Source: a virus. Taken from it: a stretch of DNA of 24,996 nt. The notes beneath the pieces are model-generated. The model saw nothing but the letters and a program-made list of their open reading frames with translations, was not told the origin of the DNA and ran no database searches. The stretch covers positions 1 to 24,996 of the IMG/VR virus record IMGVR_UViG_3300042507_004479; one strand, written 5' to 3'. Both the position numbers and the translations under genes were made by a program. This document shows positions 13,663 through 21,947 of the stretch, one piece after another (position 1 is the first letter of the stretch; every line of letters starts with the position of its first letter).

Positions 13663-14622
13663 TCACACTTTCGGTCGCAGGGCGAAAAACTTTTCCGCCT
13701 CGGGCTTGGTGGCGAGGCCCGCGTAATTGCGATGCAGGAGCGTGGGGCGCCCTTCGTGACCGATCCAAGTGGACACTTTGCCGGCGTCGCCGGTGAGGGC
13801 CAGAAGGTACGTGGCGCACGTATGGCGCGTCGCGTCGTGGTGCCACTCGCCAATGATGCCCTTGGCGCGATACGTGGCCTGCCGGATATGCGACTCGCAA
13901 ATCGGTTCCTCGTCTGCGCCCGGTTGGAGCCACGCCCAGACAGTCGGCGGCAGATCCTGGATCGTGCGCGGCTTCCCCGTCTTCGCAATGTCGCCGGGGA
14001 TGCGTATCAATTTTTCGGATATGCGGACGTGCTTCCACAAAAGCCGCGGCTTTCCGTCGCCGGCCACCTCCTCGGGGCGCACCGCGGCAAAGAAGAGCAG
14101 CGCAAAGGCGTTCAGGTAGGGACCGGGGTCAGCCAGGATCTGCTTGACCTGTTCGACCGTGAGAAAAGCGGCGTCGCCCTCGTTGCGCGGTCCATCGGTG
14201 CGCAGCCCCGGCGTGATGTCTTGGCCGACGAGCTGCGGTTCCTGCGCCACACCCCAGCGCCAGAGCGCACGCAGCGCCCGCGACATTCCCGCCCGCGTGT
14301 GCTCGCCGATTGGGACCGCTTGCAGCCATGCGAACAGCTCGGCGCGGGAAATCTCATCGAAATGCCGGTCGCCGAACTTCGCCTCTGGAAGCGCCAGCAT
14401 CTTCTCATACCACGCCACCGACCTGGAGCGCAGTCCCCTCGCCATGCGGGAGCGGATGAACTCATCCACGGCTTGCGTGAACCGAATCCGCCGCACGGCG
14501 CGCTTGCCCTGAACGGCCTGCTGCGCGGCCTGCTGCAGCGTAATGCCGGTGCCGTCGAGGATGCGCAGAGCGTCGCGGGCATCCATCCGCTGTTCCGGTG
14601 TCAGTGCGTAGTCTTTGCGCAT
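13663..14622 (-). CDS. int: Tyrosine recombinase / phage integrase
   Basis: A 319-aa site-specific recombinase that would join attP to a tRNA-Leu gene in the host. An N-terminal SAM-like core-binding domain (about 45-135) precedes the catalytic domain. Catalytic residues visible are R182 in AAVRPEEV, K214 in AKTGKPR, H262/R266 in HDATRHTCATYL, H289 in WIGHEG and the nucleophile Y300 in HRNYAG. The ATG at 14622 gives MRKDYALTPEQR, a natural-looking N terminus; the frame stays open to a TTG at 14682 through a palindrome. There is no clear ribosome site, and the palindrome at 14625-14644 touches the start, suggesting control at that point. The attP core lies about 130 bp upstream. Function is secure. 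Confidence 0.92.
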   Translation of the reverse strand: MRKDYALTPEQRMDARDALRILDGTGITLQQAAQQAVQGKRAVRRIRFTQAVDEFIRSRMARGLRSRSVAWYEKMLALPEAKFGDRHFDEISRAELFAWLQAVPIGEHTRAGMSRALRALWRWGVAQEPQLVGQDITPGLRTDGPRNEGDAAFLTVEQVKQILADPGPYLNAFALLFFAAVRPEEVAGDGKPRLLWKHVRISEKLIRIPGDIAKTGKPRTIQDLPPTVWAWLQPGADEEPICESHIRQATYRAKGIIGEWHHDATRHTCATYLLALTGDAGKVSTWIGHEGRPTLLHRNYAGLATKPEAEKFFALRPKV

Positions 14623-14624
14623 GT

Positions 14625-14644
14625 CGGTAGATTCGAGTCTACCG
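14625..14644. repeat. Palindrome at the integrase start that resembles the tRNA anticodon arm
   Basis: The plus-strand sequence CGGTAGATTCGAGTCTACCG has a 7-bp stem (CGGTAGA/TCTACCG) and 6-base loop. It lies two bases before the integrase ATG on the minus strand. It matches the anticodon-arm part of the attP core at 14793-14811 (CGGTAGATTTTGAGTCTAC) except for a two-base shortening and a small change in the loop, in the same orientation. Confidence 0.7.
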
Positions 14645-14753
14645 CGTCGGATGGCGAAACAGAAATTCACGGAAACTACCAAGCACTTACGGAAACCCAG
14701 GGTTTTGCGGCTTCAAAGGGTTTCCGCGCAGGGAAATCGCCTTTTCTCCTCTG

Positions 14754-14811
14754 TGGTGCCCAGGGCGGGGGTCGAACCCGCAAGCCTTTCGGCGGTAGAT
14801 TTTGAGTCTAC
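14754..14811 (-). other. attP core: 3' part of a tRNA-Leu(CAA) gene
   Basis: Read on the minus strand, this stretch has an anticodon arm (GTAGA, loop CTCAAAA with anticodon CAA, TCTAC), a long variable arm (CGCC-GAAA-GGC) typical of tRNA-Leu, a T arm (GCGGG-TTCGACC-CCCGC), the acceptor 3' strand CCTGGGC, discriminator A and CCA. No GCCCAGG acceptor strand or D arm is found upstream, so it is not a working tRNA. Phage integrases commonly use the 3' half of tRNA genes because the incoming copy restores the gene. The integrase is adjacent, and phage genes lie on both sides, as expected for attP. Confidence 0.8.
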
Positions 14812-14859
14812 GAGGCTTTGTTGTTATTCAACGACTTATGCAACCGTCATGTACCATGT

Positions 14860-14949
14860 TCAGCGCGGCCAACGAAAAACCCAAAGAAAAGCGGCGAGGC
14901 CCATCAGGAACACGCCAGAAGAAAAGAGGAGCAGCGCCGCCGTGATCAT
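14860..14949 (-). CDS. 29-aa membrane peptide
   Basis: The ATG at 14949 overlaps the exonuclease stop (ATGA) and the frame ends at 14860. The peptide is one hydrophobic helix (ITAALLLFSSGVFLMGLAAF) ending in LWVFRWPR, with positive charge only at the C terminus. It follows the holin-like gene and the exonuclease in the late transcript, so a small lysis or membrane role is possible. It is too short to assign, and the call rests on coupling and composition. Confidence 0.45.
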   Translation of the reverse strand: MITAALLLFSSGVFLMGLAAFLWVFRWPR

Positions 14950-15719
14950 GCCGCCTTGGCCTCAAGGTACGCTGAGTGCGCGGAGGTGTTGATCGCGTAA
15001 TTGCGGTAGCACTTTTGGCACTGCATCCGATGCGTCACACTCCCGGCGGCAGTCACGCGAATGCCGCGGGCCACGGCCACTTTTACGGATGCGCAGTGCG
15101 GGCAACTCCACTTGTCGCGCCCCGCCATCACGCCGGCGTGCGTCTTGTGCGGGACATGCGGCGCCAGCTTGAGGTAGACCTGTTCCAAGAGTGCCACGTC
15201 GCGTTTGCAGTACTTGACCATCCGCCGGAGCGCCGCGGCGTCGCGGTCGAGGACGATGGACTTCCAAAGGCCGAACTCGGTCTTGTGCTTTCGTCCAAGC
15301 CCAAGAAATTTGCCGAGATAGTCGAGCCGGTTGCTGTTGAAGAGAAACTTTCTCCTGGCCCACTGGAGCGTGTCGACGGTCTTGTAACTCGGGAAGGTGG
15401 GTAGGCCATGGTGAGCGCAGCGTGCCTTCACCCAGGGCAGATCGAACTTGTCGCCATTGTGCGCCACCAGCTCGTCGGCTTGCGCCGCAACCTCGAGGAA
15501 GTCAGCCAGCAGTGCGCGGTCATCTTGGCGCTTATCCCAGGTCAGCGCGTAGACCCTCTCCTCCCCTTCCCACTTGTAGCCGATGCAGATGATCGCGCGT
15601 TCGTGGAGGATGTTGTCGTGGTCGATGTTCAGCTTGTATCCGGTGCGCCAGGACAGGACGACGTTGGGGGACGTCTCAATGTCCCAGAAGAGCCGCCGGA
15701 GCTTGGGGCGCAGGTTCAC
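14946..15719 (-). CDS. DEDD-family 3'-5' exonuclease with C-terminal zinc ribbon
   Basis: A 257-aa RNase H-like exonuclease. Motif I is FWDIETSPN (D13, E15), motif II VAHNGDKFDLPWV (D93) and motif III VKYCKRDVALL (Y170, D174), the DEDDy arrangement of DnaQ/polB-type exonucleases. C206-x2-C209 and C234-x2-C237 form a probable zinc ribbon that could hold nucleic acid. No polymerase domain is present. GTG 15719 overlaps the upstream stop (GTGA); the frame is open further upstream but those residues are Arg/Pro-rich noise. Oddly, it lies between holin-like and integration genes rather than in the replication block. It may act on host DNA, in end trimming or in nucleotide recycling. Confidence 0.83.
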   Translation of the reverse strand: MNLRPKLRRLFWDIETSPNVVLSWRTGYKLNIDHDNILHERAIICIGYKWEGEERVYALTWDKRQDDRALLADFLEVAAQADELVAHNGDKFDLPWVKARCAHHGLPTFPSYKTVDTLQWARRKFLFNSNRLDYLGKFLGLGRKHKTEFGLWKSIVLDRDAAALRRMVKYCKRDVALLEQVYLKLAPHVPHKTHAGVMAGRDKWSCPHCASVKVAVARGIRVTAAGSVTHRMQCQKCYRNYAINTSAHSAYLEAKAA

Positions 15720-16147
15720 TTGCGCGAGTAGCGTGATCCGAACCACCAAAACAGCGCCGTGAAACTCCCGAACGTGATCTGGTCGGCCATGGTGGCCTGC
15801 ACGGCGGGATCGCTGCGCAGGAAGACGACGAGCAGTACGACGAGCAGGAGCCACGTCAGCGCAGGCCGCGTGAACGAGCGGAAGCAATCGACCAGCTCGC
15901 CCAGGTTGATCACCCACCCGCTCGCCTTGTCGGAGACCGTGACGTCCTCGTTGACGTTCTCTTGAGATTTCCCGAACGCGGCCCAGCTCAGTTCTTCCAC
16001 CTTAATGCGGGCCATGGCTTCCATCCGCATGATCTCGACCTTGGCCTCCTCGCGCTTGGCGTAGACCTCAAACCAGCGGGTGCCGAGATTGAGGATCCCG
16101 CCGAAAATGCCGCCGCCCGCGGCGTTGAAGAGTAGGTCCAAGATCAT
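15716..16147 (-). CDS. Holin-like membrane protein
   Basis: A 143-aa protein. The N terminus (LLFNAAGGGIFGGILNL) is a glycine-rich hydrophobic helix, residues 28-55 form a charged helix (VYAKREEAKVEIMRMEAM), residues 94-110 are a strong transmembrane helix (ALTWLLLVVLLVVFL) and 126-138 a possible second one (FGSFTALFWWFG). This Gly-rich head, charged helix and C-terminal membrane pair recurs in phage proteins annotated as holins or holin-associated proteins; holins permeabilise the inner membrane at lysis. No endolysin is seen nearby, so the role is inferred. The start overlaps the stop of the 1932-aa gene (ATGA). Confidence 0.65.
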   Translation of the reverse strand: MILDLLFNAAGGGIFGGILNLGTRWFEVYAKREEAKVEIMRMEAMARIKVEELSWAAFGKSQENVNEDVTVSDKASGWVINLGELVDCFRSFTRPALTWLLLVVLLVVFLRSDPAVQATMADQITFGSFTALFWWFGSRYSRK

Positions 16148-19100
16148 AGTCGTTTGGCGATGAGTCGTTCCGCTTCCTCGAGGGACTTGGCGACGGCGAT
16201 TAGCTCGCCCACTGGGCTGAACACGCGGAACTTGCCGCCGTTCTTGTTGACGACGGTGTAGCCGAAATCGGCGCGGTAGACGGTGCCGTTCGGCATCGCT
16301 TCGGGTTGGAAGTTGATCTTGGGGGCGCCGCCATCGAGCGACGTGCGCACGTTCGCCGGCACGCGGATCCTGCCGTCCTTTAGCTCGGCGCCGGCCCGCT
16401 GGAGGAGTGCCTTGTACAAGCCGCCCATCGGATCAAGCGGATCCAGGGCGCGGTTGAGCATGTAGTCAGTGGTGTCGGTCGCCTCCTGCTTTGCGACGCG
16501 GAGGTCGTTGAGCGCGGCCTCGCGGAACTCCGCGATGCGCTCCCGCTCGGTCATGTCCTCCCAGAGCTTCTTGCCTTCGCCTCGGCGCAGCTCGCGGTCC
16601 ATTCCGCGCGTGCCGCCGCTGCGATAGCCTGCCGCCTTGGAACCGTACTGCGCCAGGGCATCACGCCAGACCGGACCTCCCATGTCTGCGACGACGGATT
16701 CCATCCCCGCGAGACCGTTGCCGGAGTCCGGCATGAAGTTGACTGACTTGGGACGCTGCACCGATGCGACAAAAATGTCGTCTGGGTTTTTAGCTACAAA
16801 GAGTTTTTTCCCGGCGATCTCCTGGACTGTCGGGTCTTTGAGATACGCTTCGACCACAACTGGGTTGGCCGGTTGGTTTATCGCCCTTGATGCAGCTCTG
16901 AGCCTTTCGCCAAGGTCACGCGGAATCTTTTCGGCAATCTCGTCAAAGTAGCTCGCCAACTCACTGATGTCATCGACGTGCCGAGAGTTGAACTCAGGAA
17001 CGTCGTCGATGGTTGTGAACCCATCCACCTTTAGCCCTTTTTCGATTCGTTGCGCCAGTTCGCGCATGACCTTGTTGGCTGAATCCACCGCAGCTTGTGA
17101 CGAATCCACGCCGCCACGCGCATAGGAATTTGCAGCGTTAAAATCGTCGGTGAAAGAAAATCCTCCCCTCGAAATGCCGGTGTTGCGGGCGCGAAGTTCT
17201 GGATCGAACTTATCGCCCTTGAAATCTGGTGAACCGTGGTAGAAAGGCCCAGCAAGCCCTCTCGCTTTGGCTTGGTCGGGCGTAATGTTCACGGGAATAC
17301 CGTACTGCGTGTCCGGCATGAAGTACGCCAACGAAGACGGCGACTCCACTTCTGCCCTCTTCCACTTCTTGCCGGGTTTCGGAGTCGACATGTAGCCGGC
17401 CACCTTGTTCGCAGCGTAGGCTTGAGCGAGTTGGCGGTCGTTCAGCGCAGGGAGTTTTTCTAGACCAGGGAACATCGCCTCATGGGGTTCCACGCGCTGG
17501 CGAATCCGGTCCCACAAGGTCCACTGAGCCGGGAAGACCGCGACCCCAAGTTCCTCCGCTCGCTTTTGATTGATCTCCAGAGCCGAACGATATGCCTCCG
17601 ACATCACTTGGAAGTCATTCGGCGTCTCAATCCATTCCACTGCCTTGATGTGTTCCGGCGCGTTCGGGTTGATGTCACCCTTCGCCGTGATGAGTTTGGC
17701 CTTCCTGCTGCCCATTGCGGCAAACACGGCTTCGTTGACGAACTCGCGCACCCGGTCGGCGCCAAATATCTCGGCCTGACCCAACACGTCGTCCAGAGTT
17801 TTGGCTTTGACCGCAGTTGGGTCGGGCAGCTTTGCCAGATCCTTGTCACGTTCCTTGATCAGCTTTTCGCGCGATTTGGTCTCAGTGGCTCGCGCGATCT
17901 TCTTCTCGTAACTGACTGCGGTCTTTTTCGCCTCCTTGATGAGCGCGTTGAAGCGGTCGACGACGATACCCTCGAAACGCGAACGGAGGTCTTTGTCGCC
18001 CAGAAGTTCCTGTCCGAACGTGCGGGCCATGTGCCGGTCCATGGCTGATATCGATGCGTTGAGCGGATCCTGCCAGACGGATCCAAAAGATCCCGTCTTG
18101 GTGCCGAATCCACTGACCTGAGTCGTCAGCTTGTCGACAAAGTTGGCCCACGATTCGCCCGGTTGCTTCACGAAGAAATCGGGATTCTTCACAAACATCC
18201 GCGCCGCGTTCACGATGTTAGAGAGGTCCGCGGTGATCGGAATGCCCAGACCGCCCTTGCCGGCGGCGATGAAGCCCAGCTCTTTCTTCAGTTGTTCGTT
18301 TAGCTTAACCAGATTCTCCTTGGTCGGGTTCTCTGGGTAGAGCTTCGCAAAACGTCGGATCTCATCCATGGACCCAAAGCGCATGCGAGCCTGACCAATT
18401 TCGTTGGGAAGAAGCGGTGCGTTCGGGGAGAGCATCCCGAACACAATCGAATTGAAACTGGAGATCTGGTCACCCGGCGCCGGCTCCATCGTTCGGGCCA
18501 GTTTCGCCGTGAGCTGCGCGTGAGTTTTCTCCGGCAGCGTCTTTACGTCGACTGGGTTGGCTTTGAGCCAGAGGAGGTCGTAGTAGGTGAACTTTCCGTC
18601 CAAGCCTCCCGGCAGTCGCGCATAAGATCCAGGTAACTCCGTGGCGATTTCCCTGACTGGAGATAGAGGGCCAAGGTTGTCGACACCGAACGCTTTGCCG
18701 TAGTCCGCAAAGTCTTCTGGAGTCCAGTCTTTCGGCTCTTTGCCGCGGAATGTGATGTTGCCTTTTTCATCGCGGGTAACTCCGTTCGGTTCGCTCAAGT
18801 TACGCCGCGGCAAAGCTTCTGCAACTTGATTCGATTGCTCGTCAGCGGGCTTGAAATTGACCTTTTGCGCCTTGGCCGACGCCTCTGCTGCGTTACTGTA
18901 AATGCCGACGCGCTCGCCGTTGGGGTCGAAAAGGCTGAATCGGTTTTTCCGTTCGATGATACGAAAGCCCTCGTCGGACTGGTACACTTTGCCGTGGGGG
19001 AGCACTTCCGCTGGCTTGAAGTTGACCTGGGAGAGCTTGTACGAGCCTGACTCGTTGAACGGAAAGTTCTGCTTCAGATCGACCAGCTTGCCAAGTCGGT

Positions 19101-21942
19101 CGAGCCGCATGGTGCTTACCACACGGGTGTCCTTGGAGTCCTGATACGCCGGTTTGCCAATCTGCTGCTTGCCAGTGCCGGATTCGGAGCGGGTATTGAT
19201 GCCGAGCGACGAGATGTTCCGAATCTCACCGCCCTGCAATTGCGCCTTGGTGGGAGCGAATCCGTAGATCTTGTTGAAGATGTCCCGCTTGATCGGGCCG
19301 AACAATTCCGCGCTGGGTTTGGCGACGCCATCGCCGAGCGAAAGATTTCGCGAGTAGTCGATCAGTTCCGTCCACGCTGCGTCTTTGTTGCCGCCCCACC
19401 GTTCCAGAACGCCAGGTCGAGACATGACGTCATCGAACCGGGAGCGCAGTTGGGTGACGTCGAGAAACTCGATGGCCACGGCGCCTTTCTGGGTCGTGCG
19501 AATCTTGTGAACGACGATGTCGCGGTTGGTCGAACCCCGGCTTGCGTAAAGCGTGCCCTCGCCGGCCTTCTTGGTCGCCGGGAAATAGGTGCTGTTGATG
19601 ATGTTCCCCGACTTCTGCGCCTCGTTCAAAAAAACGAGCTTGTTGAAGTGCTCCGGCGCGAGGTGCTTGTTGTAGACGGCCAGTTCGGCATCAGTGACGT
19701 TGTTTACGCCACGCGGCACGCTGGCCAACTCCTCCGCGCTGCGTTGGTACGCGGCATCGCGGGCCACGTTCACCTGCTCTTCGGTGCGCACGCCGATCAC
19801 GTCGCCCGTGGCCGCGTCGCGCAACAGGACATCGCCCTGGCCCTCGTCGTTGGCCCAGTCGACAAGTGCAGGCGTTGGCATCCGAGCCAAAGGAACCTCG
19901 GCGAGCGGCCTGCCGTTCTTGGCGATTGCTTTGTTGATGTCGGTGCGAGCGACAATCAGTTCGCGGGCAAGTGCGTCGAGCGCGGGATGGCCAGTGTTCG
20001 CCTTGTAGCCATCGACGCCCATGCGGCGCAGGACAAAGTCGATGCCTCCTTTGAGTTTTCCAATGACGGCGCCATCCGACGTGCGTTCGCCGCGGAGCAG
20101 CAGATCGCGGTTTTCCCGGCGTTGCAGAAACTCGCGGAAATACTCGGCGCCCATCTCCTCGACCAAGTTGTTACCATCGTTGAGATAGTCGCGCAGTTCC
20201 TGCTTGGCCGGTTCGGTGCGCCCGCGGTTGACGTAGTCGTCGTAGAATTTCGCCTTCTGCGCAGGCGTGAACGTCGAGTCGACTCCGTCGAAGATCCGTT
20301 TCCCGATGGTTTCGCCCAGCGCGGTACGCATGGCGCCGTGGAACGATTCGTGGAAGCCGGTCCCAGGCTTCACCGCATCGACGTTAAAGATGATCGAAGG
20401 CTTTGCGCCTTTGCCTGCTGGAACAACTGTAACGCCCTCAAAAGCGACGCCTCGAGCCTCGGGCATAGCCTTGGCTTCCGCGTCATTGACGAAACGAAAC
20501 TCGACGTCGCCACTGAGCCAATTGCGAACGTCGACAATCTCCGCAACGGCTTCGTGATGGCCATCACGCGCCATCCGGTCGAAGAGCGCGGCGGCATTCG
20601 CTCGAGTTGGCGCATCCATCGTGGCCGTAGAGCGAACAGCGTCGTTGAGGATGCGTTGCTGGCGCACATAGCCCTTCCCGTGCATGTAGGCGCGACCGGC
20701 AACACCACCAGCGGCGCCGAGCGTCAAACCCGCGCCGATGCCACCGGCGGCACCGTCCTCGCCGTCTGCCATGTAGCCAAGCAGACCGCCAACGACGGCA
20801 CCTTCCGCAACACCGCGAGTCGCCGCCGCCAGGTACGGTGCGACGACGTCCGCGCCGGCCACTGATCCGATGCGTCCGATGGTGCGTGCCGCAGTCGATG
20901 CGGAGAGATCCTTGGCCAGCCCTTCAAATACTCCAATGCGTCCTTCGCCCTTGGCAGCGTGCTCGGCCACCTTCTCCATAAGTTCGCCGGCGAGCGACAA
21001 GCTACGTCCAGCGAGTTTGGTCCCGGCGATTGCGGTCGCAGTGGTACTGAGGCCGGGAACGGTGAGTCCCAAACCGAGCTGGCCGGCGGCGAGTCCGGTC
21101 GTTCCTCGGGTGACCGCCTGCTCAACTCGTTGAGCCACGTCGGCGTTGCCGGTGATCGCTTCCGCCGTGCTGGCGGCGATCCGTTGCGGGATGCTCGCGA
21201 CTTCGGTGGTCAACTCACCAGCACCGCGAATGGCTCGGCCAGTGGCCTGCGCTGCGCGCGCAGTTGCCGCACCGATCTTTCCGCCAACGCCGAGCATTTC
21301 CATGCCCGCTGCGATTGGGAGCGGAGGCTGAATCAAGAAGCTGCCCGCCTCTGCGGCGTTCGGCATCGATGACTGCGCGAGGATGTTTTTGCGCTGCTCC
21401 TGCCAATTTTGAAGGGAGCGGAAGTTGTTCAGCTCGTCATCGACGACCTTCTCGTACTGCGCCTTGGTATCAGGCGAGTCCTTGAGTTTGCGCGTCGAGA
21501 GGAATTTCTCGTAGCTGTTGTTGTCCGCGTCGTAATTTTCCAGCGCGCTCAAAAACAGGCTGGAGAAGTCACCGTAGCCCACCAGCGCGGCTTGGCCCAC
21601 GTTGGCCACAAGGGAATTTGCCTTCTCAAGCGGACCTGCGCCCTGCTGAAACTCAGGTGGCGTGGTGAATGCCTTGCCAACGACGTCGCCAATTCCCGCC
21701 ACGCCTGCGGCGACCTTTGATCCAAAAGAGACTGGATTGTCCTCCTTGTATTTGCGCATGAGCAGGAACTCATCCCGCGTCATGTCTTTCGCGTAGGCCG
21801 GATTCTCGGCCAGGCGCTCAGTGATCATCTGGCCGTCCACGGGAAACTCCAGTTCGACGGCCTTGTCGATGTCCTCGTCAGAAGTGCCGTCTGGAAACGT
21901 GAGTATGCCCCGCCCTGGAACCGTAACGCGAATTTCGGCCAT
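16144..21942 (-). CDS. Giant polyvalent virion-type protein (metallopeptidase motif, ADP-ribosyltransferase-like domain)
   Basis: A 1932-aa multidomain protein, about a quarter of the window. The N terminus (VTVPGRGILTFPDGTSDEDI) is a short beta domain common at the start of phage internal proteins. Residues about 100-440 are helical with Gly/Ala-rich, membrane-like stretches. HESFH at 531-535 is an HExxH zinc-peptidase motif. Residues about 1090-1300 are a helical domain. FYHGSP with H1569, then GGFSFTDDFNAANSYARGG, matches the ADP-ribosyltransferase-type domain of polyvalent proteins. NFxP-type linkers occur near 973, 1027, 1539, 1733 and 1875, and a 50-residue domain occurs twice (about 977-1025 and 1878-1932). 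Polyvalent proteins are described by Aravind and colleagues as factors delivered with phage or conjugative DNA to modify host targets. It lies in the virion block next to a probable internal protein, so co-ejection is likely. Which activities work is unknown. Confidence 0.8.
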   Translation of the reverse strand: MAEIRVTVPGRGILTFPDGTSDEDIDKAVELEFPVDGQMITERLAENPAYAKDMTRDEFLLMRKYKEDNPVSFGSKVAAGVAGIGDVVGKAFTTPPEFQQGAGPLEKANSLVANVGQAALVGYGDFSSLFLSALENYDADNNSYEKFLSTRKLKDSPDTKAQYEKVVDDELNNFRSLQNWQEQRKNILAQSSMPNAAEAGSFLIQPPLPIAAGMEMLGVGGKIGAATARAAQATGRAIRGAGELTTEVASIPQRIAASTAEAITGNADVAQRVEQAVTRGTTGLAAGQLGLGLTVPGLSTTATAIAGTKLAGRSLSLAGELMEKVAEHAAKGEGRIGVFEGLAKDLSASTAARTIGRIGSVAGADVVAPYLAAATRGVAEGAVVGGLLGYMADGEDGAAGGIGAGLTLGAAGGVAGRAYMHGKGYVRQQRILNDAVRSTATMDAPTRANAAALFDRMARDGHHEAVAEIVDVRNWLSGDVEFRFVNDAEAKAMPEARGVAFEGVTVVPAGKGAKPSIIFNVDAVKPGTGFHESFHGAMRTALGETIGKRIFDGVDSTFTPAQKAKFYDDYVNRGRTEPAKQELRDYLNDGNNLVEEMGAEYFREFLQRRENRDLLLRGERTSDGAVIGKLKGGIDFVLRRMGVDGYKANTGHPALDALARELIVARTDINKAIAKNGRPLAEVPLARMPTPALVDWANDEGQGDVLLRDAATGDVIGVRTEEQVNVARDAAYQRSAEELASVPRGVNNVTDAELAVYNKHLAPEHFNKLVFLNEAQKSGNIINSTYFPATKKAGEGTLYASRGSTNRDIVVHKIRTTQKGAVAIEFLDVTQLRSRFDDVMSRPGVLERWGGNKDAAWTELIDYSRNLSLGDGVAKPSAELFGPIKRDIFNKIYGFAPTKAQLQGGEIRNISSLGINTRSESGTGKQQIGKPAYQDSKDTRVVSTMRLDRLGKLVDLKQNFPFNESGSYKLSQVNFKPAEVLPHGKVYQSDEGFRIIERKNRFSLFDPNGERVGIYSNAAEASAKAQKVNFKPADEQSNQVAEALPRRNLSEPNGVTRDEKGNITFRGKEPKDWTPEDFADYGKAFGVDNLGPLSPVREIATELPGSYARLPGGLDGKFTYYDLLWLKANPVDVKTLPEKTHAQLTAKLARTMEPAPGDQISSFNSIVFGMLSPNAPLLPNEIGQARMRFGSMDEIRRFAKLYPENPTKENLVKLNEQLKKELGFIAAGKGGLGIPITADLSNIVNAARMFVKNPDFFVKQPGESWANFVDKLTTQVSGFGTKTGSFGSVWQDPLNASISAMDRHMARTFGQELLGDKDLRSRFEGIVVDRFNALIKEAKKTAVSYEKKIARATETKSREKLIKERDKDLAKLPDPTAVKAKTLDDVLGQAEIFGADRVREFVNEAVFAAMGSRKAKLITAKGDINPNAPEHIKAVEWIETPNDFQVMSEAYRSALEINQKRAEELGVAVFPAQWTLWDRIRQRVEPHEAMFPGLEKLPALNDRQLAQAYAANKVAGYMSTPKPGKKWKRAEVESPSSLAYFMPDTQYGIPVNITPDQAKARGLAGPFYHGSPDFKGDKFDPELRARNTGISRGGFSFTDDFNAANSYARGGVDSSQAAVDSANKVMRELAQRIEKGLKVDGFTTIDDVPEFNSRHVDDISELASYFDEIAEKIPRDLGERLRAASRAINQPANPVVVEAYLKDPTVQEIAGKKLFVAKNPDDIFVASVQRPKSVNFMPDSGNGLAGMESVVADMGGPVWRDALAQYGSKAAGYRSGGTRGMDRELRRGEGKKLWEDMTERERIAEFREAALNDLRVAKQEATDTTDYMLNRALDPLDPMGGLYKALLQRAGAELKDGRIRVPANVRTSLDGGAPKINFQPEAMPNGTVYRADFGYTVVNKNGGKFRVFSPVGELIAVAKSLEEAERLIAKRL

Positions 21943-21947
21943 GGTGA

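Noticed and set aside
14754-14840. A complete tRNA-Leu gene
   Set aside because: The 5' acceptor strand and D arm that should pair with CCTGGGC are absent upstream of the anticodon arm, so only the 3' half is present.
14615-14992. 125-codon plus-strand frame containing RAGVEPA
   Set aside because: RAGVEPA-type words are a known artefact of translating tRNA 3' ends on the opposite strand; here it runs across the attP tRNA fragment.
19240-20865. 541-codon plus-strand open frame opposite the giant protein gene
   Set aside because: It is antisense to a gene with recognisable domains, has no recognisable motif, and long antisense frames are common in high-GC DNA.
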